From Paramoeba atlantica (lineage: Eukaryota > Discosea), in the NCBI GenBank assembly GCA_977017575.1, contig CDRNVI010000044.1, positions 1 to 64,000 on the forward strand: a stretch of DNA of 64,000 bases, read 5' to 3'. Both the position numbers and the translations under genes were made by a program. Shown here one piece after another: positions 9,901 to 17,549 of the stretch; positions within the stretch are counted from its first letter, which is position 1; each line of letters begins with the position of its first letter. The notes under the pieces are model-generated. The model saw only the letters and a program-made list of their open reading frames with translations, was not told the DNA's origin and did no database searches.

Positions 9901-10907
9901 TTATTCGCGGGATTGGCTACAGAGTCAGTCGAGGTTCCTTTGCAAGCGTTGTCGTGTGTTGCTCGTTTGCCTTCTTCGTAATGTCGCCCGCATTTCTGGC
10001 AGAGAAAGCGCCCTTCGTTCGTCCACCAGGATTCGGGCACTTCATTCGCGTGTCTTGTAGCTACGTGGTTGTAGTAAGCTTGCCACCTGCCGCCATGAGC
10101 GAGTGTTTTCCACACGCACCCTTTAACTGGGCAAGTTTTCAAAGAGTCCTGAGGCGTGCTGCGGAATGCGGCTAAAGACGGAGGAAGTTTGGATTTGCCG
10201 CTTGGTGTTTTGTCTGTCCGGTGACCTGTCGTAGGAAAATAATTCGAGAAGCTTTTCGCTATGTCTCGGCGGCGCTTTTGTTTACCGTTTTGAGTGGGCT
10301 CAGGTGTCACGCTGTCTTCGTGCTCGTCACCCTCGGGGCTTGAAGAGTTGGTACCGTCAGTACACGTCGTTGCCGTTCGTTTTATTCGTTTCTTCTTTCT
10401 CCTACCTTTGCGTTTTGTTGTGATTGTGAAGTCAAGTTCAGTAGGCGTGAGGTCTGGAAACATCATCGCGTTCTCTGTGTCAACGGCACCTTCCATTCTC
10501 CTTGTTCGACGCAGGCATCTCTCCTTCACAGCCCTGTTTGAAGTTTGTAATTGGCTGGGTGAATTTGAGTGCGTTCCCTCGAAATGGAAAGGGGAAGGTT
10601 CATCGTCCCGACGCACACTGCAGTGTATCTCTTCCTCGGTTCTTTCACTTGATAGTTCATTCGCATGCCCCAAATCTGGCGTTGAGTCCTGCGTTGCCGT
10701 CTTCATACTTCGAAGGATTTCGTCCGTTCTCTTTTCCCAGTCCTGAGGAATATCATTAGGGAGGGCTGTGGTGTAGATTAGCTCATCGTACGTGCTAGGT
10801 CCCTTCGCTAAAGATTTGTTTGCCGCAAATTGATCCCAGGACCCAAGTGTGTGAGACGACGCCTCCTCCTCGAAGGTCGGATTTTGCTCTTCAACGGATG
10901 TGGGCAT
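6966..10907 (-). CDS. Class-1 LINE protein A: zinc fingers, reverse transcriptase, REL endonuclease
   Basis: 1313 codons, intact. The N-terminal block LGSWDQFAANKSL...STYDELIYTTALP (about 21-50) is shared by all class-1 proteins. A basic, variable linker follows. Two zinc fingers lie at 259-322: C259-x4-C264...H281-x4-H286, then C303-x2-C306...H318-x3-C322. The RT has motif A at KVDLANAFN (D692), GVQQGDPLGPLLFSL (742-756) and YLDD (779-782). A C1107-x4-C1112-x9-H1122-x3-C1126 knuckle precedes the REL-endo RPGD(1174)...LDFAVTH (D1189). The plan matches R2/NeSL/CRE-type elements, which nick a target and prime cDNA there. ATG 10907 is the first ATG after the leader. The target of this enzyme is not known from the window alone. 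The protein looks functional. Confidence 0.95.
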   Translation of the reverse strand: MPTSVEEQNPTFEEEASSHTLGSWDQFAANKSLAKGPSTYDELIYTTALPNDIPQDWEKRTDEILRSMKTATQDSTPDLGHANELSSERTEEEIHCSVRRDDEPSPFHFEGTHSNSPSQLQTSNRAVKERCLRRTRRMEGAVDTENAMMFPDLTPTELDFTITTKRKGRRKKKRIKRTATTCTDGTNSSSPEGDEHEDSVTPEPTQNGKQKRRRDIAKSFSNYFPTTGHRTDKTPSGKSKLPPSLAAFRSTPQDSLKTCPVKGCVWKTLAHGGRWQAYYNHVATRHANEVPESWWTNEGRFLCQKCGRHYEEGKRATHDNACKGTSTDSVANPANNLTQSSLDHGSRSTDVSQSVQPLPLPSLSDICMTPINTSRDVPFRCRYQWAKTLTDVLSSVASENSVAAWTRLGMLPKCVLPAPNRGGRKGRLSYASHVTKSLERWGKVEFTALWIEATKNNTKSSHPSTKDQDQDQELAQEVRRAKERCEKLVRQGEVSRGMSALTAAPFAPDNDETYCKLMAKHPTRAQDCMLQDLPYPNAPPLKVNEEEVKHALGSFRKGSSGGTMSLRAEHLQIALRAHVDEKVHPLTALTDVVNVLLSGKAPFEIQERFAGARLCALQKGECDVRPIAAGETIRRLVGKVACLTAKKKASRLFKGIQYGVATPAGSERVIHLCRQTMSRHADDTNFVLCKVDLANAFNRVSRSAFIALLRKHFPELSAWVEWTYSTDSLLTYGSRTLPSSEGVQQGDPLGPLLFSLVMLEAAKMIKEALPGSLQLHLWYLDDGVIAGKAEDVSFALETLSRVGPKWGLHINTSKCEIITNPASAHQTALFSDIPEPKINREGNFDILGSPIGSAQHCIDFLTTHAVEPAEETLEAIEMLEDPQIALSLIRQCAGFCQMVHSLRTTPPHELSALCQRLDEAVLHAYEWNICPLSSSARSQVQRPKRYGGFGLRSASAHRSAAYVSSVAFAAETDRWLPSDAEGFSSAVLDINRRSGGPVVDPDTGRALEEISSPFPTGSSQSTETDNSCTPRQRALSDAISAHEFSCAYAAADSSTRARYTSQTGDGASSWAFCIPSTELGHAYTPTEFRALSRWWLGAKVYNELSTCPINTCQQPLDLEGNHAVSCKSGNGLISRHNALITQFTDTCSKANLSPSREVSLGNLGPGGCPTRPGDVFIPGYEKAQGLVLDFAVTHVQQPKYTDLVRNANGVAAGSFAEHYAASHKVKEREEAEQAKHVFVAMVVESYGAWSASALSILRWVGKHRASCSQGTLSQEAATRQLLQELNLTLMRSQSRMLVSRMPAEDPQPALILQ

Positions 10908-10952
10908 GGGATCGCGACCCGGGTAACAAAGAACAAATTAATAAAAATAATT

Positions 10953-10988
10953 CAACAAGGTACAGAAACTGTATCTTTATCGTTAAAG
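10953..10988 (-). other. Spliced-leader-like sequence at the 5' end of element A
   Basis: Sense CTTTAACG...CTTGTTG (36 nt), joined directly to GAATTATTTTTATTAATTTG and then ATG 10907. The CAGTTTCTGTAC core matches the kinetoplastid SL consensus. No GT follows the last TTG, so this is not an SL RNA gene. Confidence 0.8.
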
Positions 10989-11019
10989 AATTCTTTATCG
11001 TTAAAGAATATCTTTATCG
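10989..11019 (-). repeat. Partial leader repeats upstream of element A
   Basis: In sense, CGATAAAGATATT, then CTTTAACGATAAAGAATT, precede the complete leader. These are two partial leader copies between the poly(A) of the neighbouring fragment (T run 11020-11041) and element A. Confidence 0.75.
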
Positions 11020-11823
11020 TTTTTTTTTTTTTTTTTTTTTTGTTTTTATGCAAATAAAGAAAATTTTTCTCTCTCTTTCTCCTCTTTCTCACCTCTTGAC
11101 ATACTTTTCCCACCTTTCTCCCTACTTTCCTTCTTTCCCCTACCCAACTTTTCAACTTTTCAGGGGGGGTAAGGTCTCCCTCAGCTTCGCCTCACCCGGC
11201 CTGCAGGCGGCTCCTCAACCATTCGCGCGTTCCGGACCGGGTCTTTCGACCTCTCCACGGCCTGACTTGTGGACCTTTCCCTTGTTATACGGGAGGGCGC
11301 AGGCGCGGGCCTGTGTCGACAGCGACACGGTCGCGAAACAGGATGCTGGCCGACGGGGAGGAGATTCACTACCCGTGTACTACCTCACTTGGGGTACCTA
11401 GCCCTGACGGACTAGGCGTGAGTATAGACTCTGTCGACGAGACCAGCACCCTCAGCCTTCGAACATGCCGGGATCCGCGAGCCTTGGTTTAGGCTACTGC
11501 AAAATAAGTGCCGGTTGTGGATCTTCAGCCGGCATGCGTGAGACAAGCATTCTCGATTGAGAACGCATCAGGGTGAGGTTAAGCTCTTGAAGCAGCTGAC
11601 GGGTAGCTGCTTCTTGAGATAGAGTCCCCTGGGAACATGAGGCGCGATGCTTCCCAACCCATCTAAGGATTGATAGGGCACTTGCACTCCAAGCACCATA
11701 TGATTCTACCACCATGGCAACAAACACATGTTTTGCTTGTTCCGCCTCCTCTCTCTCTTTCACCTTGTGAGAAGCGACGTAGTGCTCCGCAAATGATCCT
11801 GCCGCCACCCCGATCCTGCCGCC
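11020..11823 (-). pseudogene. 5'-truncated subfamily-A LINE (endonuclease C-terminus, 3'UTR)
   Basis: The T run 11020-11041 is the poly(A). The 3'UTR and tail match element A. The coding remnant 11811-11494 encodes VAAGSFAEHYVASHKVKERE through the C-terminal NLTLMRSQSRMLVSRMP to the stop. It has one visible amino acid change from element A (HYVASH for HYAASH), so it is a recent copy. The 5' break carries a duplication: GATCCTGCCGCC occurs at 11795-11806 and again at 11812-11823. Confidence 0.88.
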
Positions 11824-12269
11824 AATCCATTCGCGCGTTCCGGACCGGGTCTTTCGACCTCTCCACGGCCTGACTTGTGAACCCTTCCCTTGTTATATGG
11901 GAGGGCGCAGGCGCGGGCCTGTGTCGACAGCGACACGGTCACGAAACAGGATGCTGGCCGACGGGTTTCTTTTTTTTTTTTTTTTTTTTGCAGTTAATAA
12001 GGGGGGAGAAGTATGAATCGCGGCATTGCCTCTATATTTTGACCCAGTAGACGAACCAAGTAGGTCCATTGGGGGGGGGTATACGAGTTGAAAACAAGCA
12101 ATCAAATTAGCAATTCTTTTTGTTTCTACAGATGTACCTTTTGTTTTTTCTCAGCCCAAAACTAGCAATTTAATCTCCCCTAAGTATATACTACAAACAA
12201 GAAACAGTAAAAACTAAAACAAGCAATACAGACCCAATCCATTCGCGCGTTCCGGACCGGGTCTTTCGA
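11824..12269 (-). repeat. Two class-1 3'UTR pieces
   Basis: Piece 11824-11965 carries the second half of the module and is joined without poly(A) to the duplicated bases at 11823. The T run 11966-11989 is the poly(A) of a second piece, 11990-12269, a complete far-3' tail (GCAGTTAATAAGG on plus) that begins in sense at TCGAAAGACCCGG. At 12269/12270 polarity switches to plus. Confidence 0.8.
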
Positions 12270-12804
12270 TGGGTTATCCGTGCTCATCAACAAACCTCCG
12301 AGAGAAGAATGCTTGTACAATCATGATCCCCATATCGCCCATGCAGGCTTCATAAGGAGAATGAATCCTGCTTTTTTCTTTAACGTTGCACTGCACAAGC
12401 TCGGAATACGAAGACGTATATATCTTCGTCTTCGTATTTTCAACGCGATGGTGAGCTCCGTCCTTTCATATGGGTGCTCAACTCTCACGCCGAGTAAAAC
12501 AGAGCTTAAATCAGCAGATATAGAAGTCAACAAAATGAGGAGGCTGGCTACAGGAACTCCTTTGTGGGATGGACACAAATCAATCCCAACGAAGGCTCTC
12601 TATCGAGGAGGCTTGATGTTTTCGACTGTAGTGAAAGTAAGCAGAGTCAAACTTGTAGGACACCTTCTAAGTACTAAGAATATTTAGTTATTCAATAGCC
12701 AGCTTACAAAGACGCGTAAGCTTAGTTAGTTACTATCCCCCTGACAAGGGGGGTAGCGCCAATACGAAACGGAAGAAAACAGAATATGATGACAAAAAAA
12801 AAAA
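12270..12804 (+). pseudogene. Family-3 LINE fragment: RT C-terminal region and 3' end
   Basis: Plus-strand frame 12271-12687 encodes the post-catalytic thumb region of a non-LTR RT: LRLRIFNAMVSSVLSYGCST, then LKSADIEVNKMRRLATGTP and RVKLVGHLL. The same order appears in the spacer fragments (for example LRLFDTLVYPVLNYNSGTLV, IQVNKMRRIICRCP). The stop is followed by a 3' trailer with a strong hairpin (12733-12741 CTATCCCCC with 12748-12756 GGGGGGTAG) and poly(A) 12794-12804. The fragment is 5' truncated at 12270. No RNase H follows, unlike the 17550 fragment, so this may be a separate subfamily or an internally deleted copy. Confidence 0.65.
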
Positions 12805-13027
12805 CTGGGCACCGCCGGCACCCACCCAGTCGCTAGTTCGTGTATCCCACCGTCTCGCCAAGTTCCATATTGGTAAAAAAAAAAAAAAAAAAAAAAACAA
12901 CTCGTATACCCCCCCCCCCCGAATGGACCTACTTGGTTCGTCTACTGGGTCAAAATATAGAGGCAATGCCGCGATTCATACTTCTCCCCCCTTATTAACT
13001 GCAAAAAAAAAAAAAAAAAAAAAAAAA
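12805..13027 (+). repeat. Small unknown piece plus class-1 3'-terminal piece, each with poly(A)
   Basis: 12805-12874 is a 70-bp piece of unknown origin ending in poly(A) 12875-12897. 12898-13002 is the far 3' end of a class-1 element (CAACTCGTATACC... to TTATTAACTGC) with poly(A) 13003-13027, running directly into leader sequence. Confidence 0.75.
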
Positions 13028-13090
13028 CTTTAACGATACAACCATAACTTTACTCTTTAACGATAAAGATACAGTTTCTGTACCTTGTTG
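13028..13090 (+). other. Spliced-leader-like sequence with upstream partial copy (element B)
   Basis: The complete leader is CTTTAACG...CTTGTTG at 13055-13090. Before it, directly after a poly(A), lies CTTTAACGAT plus 17 nt of degenerate leader-like sequence containing CTTTAC. The leader is joined to AATTATTTTC of the 5'UTR. Confidence 0.8.
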
Positions 13091-13132
13091 AATTATTTTC
13101 TTTTTTCCTTTCCCCTTTTTGGTTCAACTAGT

Positions 13133-16100
13133 ATGTCCTGCCGCGAACGTCCATGTACACACTCCTCAGAAAATGAAGCGTTCTTAGCAAGAATGGTGAA
13201 CACAGACGACGTTACATTGAACGAGGCGGAGAAATCACACCTTCTTGGTAGTTGGAATCAATTTGAGGGCAACAGACATCTCATCTCAGCTCCCAGTACC
13301 TATGACGAAAGTCTGTACACAACGGAAATCCCGAGGAATATCCCTGCAGAATGGCTACGCCTCGCTGAAAAAAAATCAGACGACCGCGAAACACCGGACA
13401 CGGGACACCACCTAGCCGAGAATGAGGAAATACAACACTGCGCAGTACAACGAAAGGGTACGACAGCCAACCTTGCAGCTAGTATTTCTACTCTGAAATC
13501 AGGGCCAGCAATCAACGCTGCACTGAAGGATGCAATATCACGTCAACAGCGCAATGCGGATGGGATCAAAGGAGTTTCAAAGACGGATAACCGATCACCT
13601 AGGCGACCCTTGGAAACACGAAGGCAACACCAACAGACTATTAAGGACAGCACCCTCGGCGAACAAACGCCGACACGCTCTCAGCCAGCCCACCAGATCC
13701 AATCACCTCCAAAGCATTCCTCCGGCACAAAACCCATGACTAGCGAAACTGGTTGTTCCGAAGCACAATCGGACGGTAGGCGCGAAGACTTTGGCAACAG
13801 ATATGCCCCACGAAACGGAAGCGACAAGCCCCCGCCACTTCCGCAGAGCGCTCCCAAACACCGCATCTGTCCTGCTGAAGGATGCGCCTGGCGCACGATT
13901 GCACATGGAGGGTCTTGGCAAGCATATTATAACCACGTAGCGTACCACCACAGTACCGGCGTCCCGGCTGCATGGTGGGCAGCGGAAGGCAAGTTCCTTT
14001 GTGAAACGTGCGGCAAACACTACACGCTCAACCGTAAAACTACGCACCCGAAGACCTGCATCGGTCAATCAAGTCAAGCAGCACAAATGTCAGTAGATAT
14101 TTTTTCGCAGCACTCCATCGTAACAGAAACCGCCGAATTACCTACTTTGGCAAGTGTCTGCACACTCGCGAAGAGCACATGTAAAGACGTGCCCCACCGA
14201 TGCCGTCAGCTGTGGGCGGAGATCTTAACTAGCGCTTTGAAGGCAGCAGTACAAGAAAACTCAGTAGCGACATGGACACTCCTTGCCATGCTCCCAAAGT
14301 GTGTGTTACCGGCCCCTCGACGCGGAGGGCGTAAAGGCTACATGGCGTACTCATCCCACGTTCGAAAGTGCATGGAGCGATGGATGGCAAAGGAATACAC
14401 TCAGTTGTGGAAAGAGGCAGCCGCTAATAGACGACAACGAAACCCTGACCCCATTTCGGAACAACATGAGGCCCAGAAAGCCGTCATCCGCGCAGAACTT
14501 CTAGTCAGACAAGGTGAATTCTCTAGAGGTATGGCTGCCTTAACCGCAGCGCCAATGGCAGATGAAAACGAAGAAACATATGCAAAGCTGTTGGAGAAGC
14601 ATCCGGCACGTCAAACTACTACGGAAGCCCTCGCCGACCCTCCACCACATGTCAAACATTTGAACCTCGAAGAATCCGATATTAAAGTAGCCATAAACAG
14701 TTTTCGTCGAGGATCTTCAGCAGGTACGATGGGTCTCCGCCCGGAACACTTACAATCCGCGCTTCTTTCCTACGAAGACAAGAATGTTCACCCGCTTCAG
14801 GAACTCACAAACCTAGCTAATCATCTTCTTTCTGGCAAAGCACCCATCGAAGTACAAGCATATTTCGCAGGTGCGCGACTATGTGCGCTCAAGAAGGGGG
14901 AAAACGACGTTCGCCCTATCGCAGCGGGGGAGACTATTCGTCGGTTAGTGAGCAAGGCCGCATGCAGTAGTGTCCGAATGAAAGCGGGGAAATACTTTGA
15001 AGCACAACAATATGGAGTGGCCACCCGAGCAGGGGCAGAACGTATCATTCACCTTTGTAGGCTTGCAATGGACACTGACACAACAAATTCCGATATAGTT
15101 TTATGCAAAGTTGATTTGTCCAACGCATTTAACAACGTTAGCCGTGACGCATTCATCAGTCTCACCAGAGAGCACTTCCCGGAATTGTCCAGATGGGTAG
15201 AATGGTGCTACGTCGAAACCAGTAGCTTAACTTACGGGCACCGTTTCGTACCGTCCGCGGAAGGGGTACAACAGGGCGATCCCCTCGGTCCTCTTCTCTT
15301 TTCCTTAGTCATGTTGGAGGTTACCAAACAAATTCAGTCGTACACGGAACTTCTTCTAAACCTGTGGTACTTAGACGATGGAGTTTTTATAGGGAAAGCG
15401 GAAGAAGTAAGAAAAGCCCTCGACATACTTGATCACCTCGGACCAGGTCAGGGACTACACCTCAATAGCAAGAAATGCGAGATCATCACACTACCCTCAT
15501 CTGCACACCAAACATCTCTTTTCCCAGATATACCAAAAGACAAGCAAAACACAGAAGGAAATTTCGACATCCTAGGAAGCCCTATCGGATCCCACAAACA
15601 CTGCGCCGAATACCTCATGACCAATGCGATCGAACCAGCAGAAGAAACTTTAGTTGCTTCCAGTTTAATTGAGGACCCGCAGGTCGCCATGGCACTGATA
15701 CGACAATGTGCTGGCTTTTGTCAACTGGTCTACGCCCTACGTACAACACCCCCACAATGCATACAACGCGTTTGCGAACATCTAGACAATTCACTGTTGA
15801 GCACAGCAGAGGAAATACTTTGCCCACTGAACGCCCCTGCCCGCGCTCAGATCCAACGCCTGAAGAGACACGGAGGTTTCGGTCTGCGTTCATCGGAAAT
15901 GTACTCGTCTTCAGCTTACATAGCATCTGTGGTGTTCGCAGCAAGCAAGGACGGATGGAATCCACTGGACGCGGAAGGTTTTTCACCTGCCGTCAACGAC
16001 GTGAACGCAAAAGCCGGAGGCACTCTCGTAGATCCCGAAACGGGTCGTTTCCTTTGCCCCACCACCCAACAGCGCGACCGATCACATCCCTCTTTTCCAC

Positions 16101-17098
16101 CAAAGCCACCCATTCACTCTTCCACACAGGTCGATACAGCCCGCGAGCCATCAGACACCGGACCTTTTTTAGATGCTGACCCGCCGTTGGGCGCTGACCT
16201 TGACATAGATATTGACCCGCCAGAATGGGACGAAAGTATCATCCCACGTCATAAAGATATCATCCGCGCTATAGGGGAAAGGGAGTTTAATATAGCATAC
16301 TGTTCCGCTGATACACGAACGCGAACCAGATGGGTATCACAATCAGGGAAAGGGGCTAGCAGCTGGGCATTCGTCACCCCATCGAAGGACCTGGGCTATG
16401 CATTCAAACCCGCGGAGTTTCGAACCTTGTGTCGATGGTGGTTGGGGGTGGATGTATACGGAGAAACTCGTCCATGTCCCTCGGATGAATGCAAACTCCC
16501 TCTGGGTCCTGAAGGGGATCACGCACTCGTGTGCAAACATGGACAAGGTATAATAAACCGGCACAATTCCCTGGTTGAACATTTTTCCTCCTTCTGCGGG
16601 CATGCCTCTTTGGCACCCCAACGAGAGCACAGTCTTGGCAATCGAGGTCCCGGAGGGGGGCTCACCAGACCAGGCGATGTGTTTCTCCCCACGTATTCCA
16701 AGGCTAAAGGCATGGTCCTTGATTTTGCAGTTACCCACGCTCAGCAAACTAAATACACGGACAAAGTTCGTAACGCTAGCTGGGTAGCTGCAGGATCATT
16801 CGCCGAGCACTACGCCGCGGAAAAAAAGGTGCACCAACGGTTGGAGGCTGAGGAAGCAGGCCATGAATTCACAGCCATGGTGGTAGAGAGCTATGGCTCC
16901 TGGAGCGTGAGCGCAACGTCCGTTCTAAAGGGAGTCGGAAAGAGGCGGGCACAGGCCTCAAATGGGACCCTTAAGGAAGAGCAGGCTACAAATAAATTGT
17001 ATGCCGAATTGAATGTGACCCTCATGCGAGCACAAGCTCGTATGATGGTTACACGCATGGCTGTGCCCGACCCGAACGAGCCCATCACGGAAGGATAG
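13133..17098 (+). CDS. Class-1 LINE protein B: zinc fingers, reverse transcriptase, REL endonuclease
   Basis: 1321 codons from ATG 13133. The frame is open further upstream, through the leader, but only from non-ATG codons. The N-terminal block LLGSWNQFEGNRHL...STYDESLYTTEIP is followed by ETPDTGHHLAENEEIQHC. The zinc fingers start at about residue 246 (CPAEGCAWRTIAHGGSWQ, YNHVAYHH; CETCGKHY). RT motifs: CKVDLSNAFNNVSR, GVQQGDPLGPLLFSLV, YLDD with Tyr at about 746. The knuckle CPSDECKLPLGPEGDHALVC and the REL-endo RPGDVF (Asp about 1182) with VLDFAVTHAQQTKY follow. All catalytic motifs are present and no break is seen. It is clearly diverged from A, C, D and E, most strongly in the linkers. 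Confidence 0.95.
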   Translation: MSCRERPCTHSSENEAFLARMVNTDDVTLNEAEKSHLLGSWNQFEGNRHLISAPSTYDESLYTTEIPRNIPAEWLRLAEKKSDDRETPDTGHHLAENEEIQHCAVQRKGTTANLAASISTLKSGPAINAALKDAISRQQRNADGIKGVSKTDNRSPRRPLETRRQHQQTIKDSTLGEQTPTRSQPAHQIQSPPKHSSGTKPMTSETGCSEAQSDGRREDFGNRYAPRNGSDKPPPLPQSAPKHRICPAEGCAWRTIAHGGSWQAYYNHVAYHHSTGVPAAWWAAEGKFLCETCGKHYTLNRKTTHPKTCIGQSSQAAQMSVDIFSQHSIVTETAELPTLASVCTLAKSTCKDVPHRCRQLWAEILTSALKAAVQENSVATWTLLAMLPKCVLPAPRRGGRKGYMAYSSHVRKCMERWMAKEYTQLWKEAAANRRQRNPDPISEQHEAQKAVIRAELLVRQGEFSRGMAALTAAPMADENEETYAKLLEKHPARQTTTEALADPPPHVKHLNLEESDIKVAINSFRRGSSAGTMGLRPEHLQSALLSYEDKNVHPLQELTNLANHLLSGKAPIEVQAYFAGARLCALKKGENDVRPIAAGETIRRLVSKAACSSVRMKAGKYFEAQQYGVATRAGAERIIHLCRLAMDTDTTNSDIVLCKVDLSNAFNNVSRDAFISLTREHFPELSRWVEWCYVETSSLTYGHRFVPSAEGVQQGDPLGPLLFSLVMLEVTKQIQSYTELLLNLWYLDDGVFIGKAEEVRKALDILDHLGPGQGLHLNSKKCEIITLPSSAHQTSLFPDIPKDKQNTEGNFDILGSPIGSHKHCAEYLMTNAIEPAEETLVASSLIEDPQVAMALIRQCAGFCQLVYALRTTPPQCIQRVCEHLDNSLLSTAEEILCPLNAPARAQIQRLKRHGGFGLRSSEMYSSSAYIASVVFAASKDGWNPLDAEGFSPAVNDVNAKAGGTLVDPETGRFLCPTTQQRDRSHPSFPPKPPIHSSTQVDTAREPSDTGPFLDADPPLGADLDIDIDPPEWDESIIPRHKDIIRAIGEREFNIAYCSADTRTRTRWVSQSGKGASSWAFVTPSKDLGYAFKPAEFRTLCRWWLGVDVYGETRPCPSDECKLPLGPEGDHALVCKHGQGIINRHNSLVEHFSSFCGHASLAPQREHSLGNRGPGGGLTRPGDVFLPTYSKAKGMVLDFAVTHAQQTKYTDKVRNASWVAAGSFAEHYAAEKKVHQRLEAEEAGHEFTAMVVESYGSWSVSATSVLKGVGKRRAQASNGTLKEEQATNKLYAELNVTLMRAQARMMVTRMAVPDPNEPITEG

Positions 17099-17140
17099 TG
17101 TCGGACCCAACGGATCCTATGGTGGTGACATAGGCCACGG

Positions 17141-17280
17141 GTGCTGGTCGGGTCGACAGAGTCTATGCTCACGCCTAGCCCGCGAGGGCTAGGTACCCCA
17201 AGTGAGGTAGTACACGGGTAGTGAATCTCCTCCCCGTCGGCCAGCATCCTGTTTCGCGACCGTGTCGCTGTCGACACAGG
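17141..17280 (+). promoter_or_regulatory. Structured 3'UTR RNA domain of element B
   Basis: The closing stem GCTGGTCG (17143-17150) pairs with CGGCCAGC (17238-17245). The inner hairpin CCTAGCCC-GCGA-GGGCTAGG has a GNRA loop. GTCGACAG downstream of the first strand can also pair with CTGTCGAC at 17268-17275. The 3' hairpin is GTGTCG-CTGT-CGACAC. Confidence 0.7.
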
Positions 17281-17549
17281 CCCGCGCCTGCGCCCTCCCA
17301 TATAGCAAGGGAAGGGTTCACAAGTCAGGCCGTGGAGTGGTCGAAAGACCCGGTCCGGAACGCGCGAATGGATTGGGTCTGTATTGCTTGTTTTAGTTTT
17401 TACTGTTTCTTGTTTGTAGTATATACTTAGGGGAGATTAAATTGCCAGTTTTGGGCTGAGAAAAAACAAAAGGTACATCTGTGGAAACAAAAAGATTTGC
17501 TAATTTGATTGCTTGTTTTCAACTCGTAAAAAAAAAAAAAAAAAAAAAA

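Larger units (their letters stand above)
6501..10988 (-). mobile_element. Full-length class-1 LINE, subfamily A
   Basis: Complete element on the minus strand: leader (10988-10953), 45-nt 5'UTR, one ORF (10907-6966), 3'UTR with structured module (6923-6782), GA-rich tail ending TTTGCATAAAAAC, and poly(A) (6513-6501). No LTRs. Two near-identical truncated relatives are in the window (11042-11811 minus; 48922-50500 plus), so the subfamily moved recently. Confidence 0.9.

Noticed and set aside
6501-10988. LTR retrotransposon
   Set aside because: No direct terminal repeats, no protease or integrase. The YLDD RT with C-terminal REL-endo and a poly(A) end identifies a LINE.
10900-10988. R2-style self-cleaving ribozyme at element 5' ends
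   Set aside because: The 5' ends are leader plus a short pyrimidine-rich 5'UTR, too short and unstructured for an HDV-like fold.
13085-13132. Earlier starts for several LINE ORFs (13085, 23833, 43728)
   Set aside because: These begin at TTG codons in or near the leader. The first ATG after the leader gives 13133, 23884 and 43746.
17221-17430. Recurring small ORFs in both strands of the class-1 3'UTR (for example MNLLPVGQHPVSRPC in sense)
   Set aside because: They stay open in many copies because the sequence is conserved for RNA structure; differences between copies are stem-compensating rather than synonymous, and the frames have no start context or domain.
17481-17549. N-terminal extension of the RNase H fragment
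   Set aside because: It is the 3'UTR and poly(A) of element B read as KKKKKKK.
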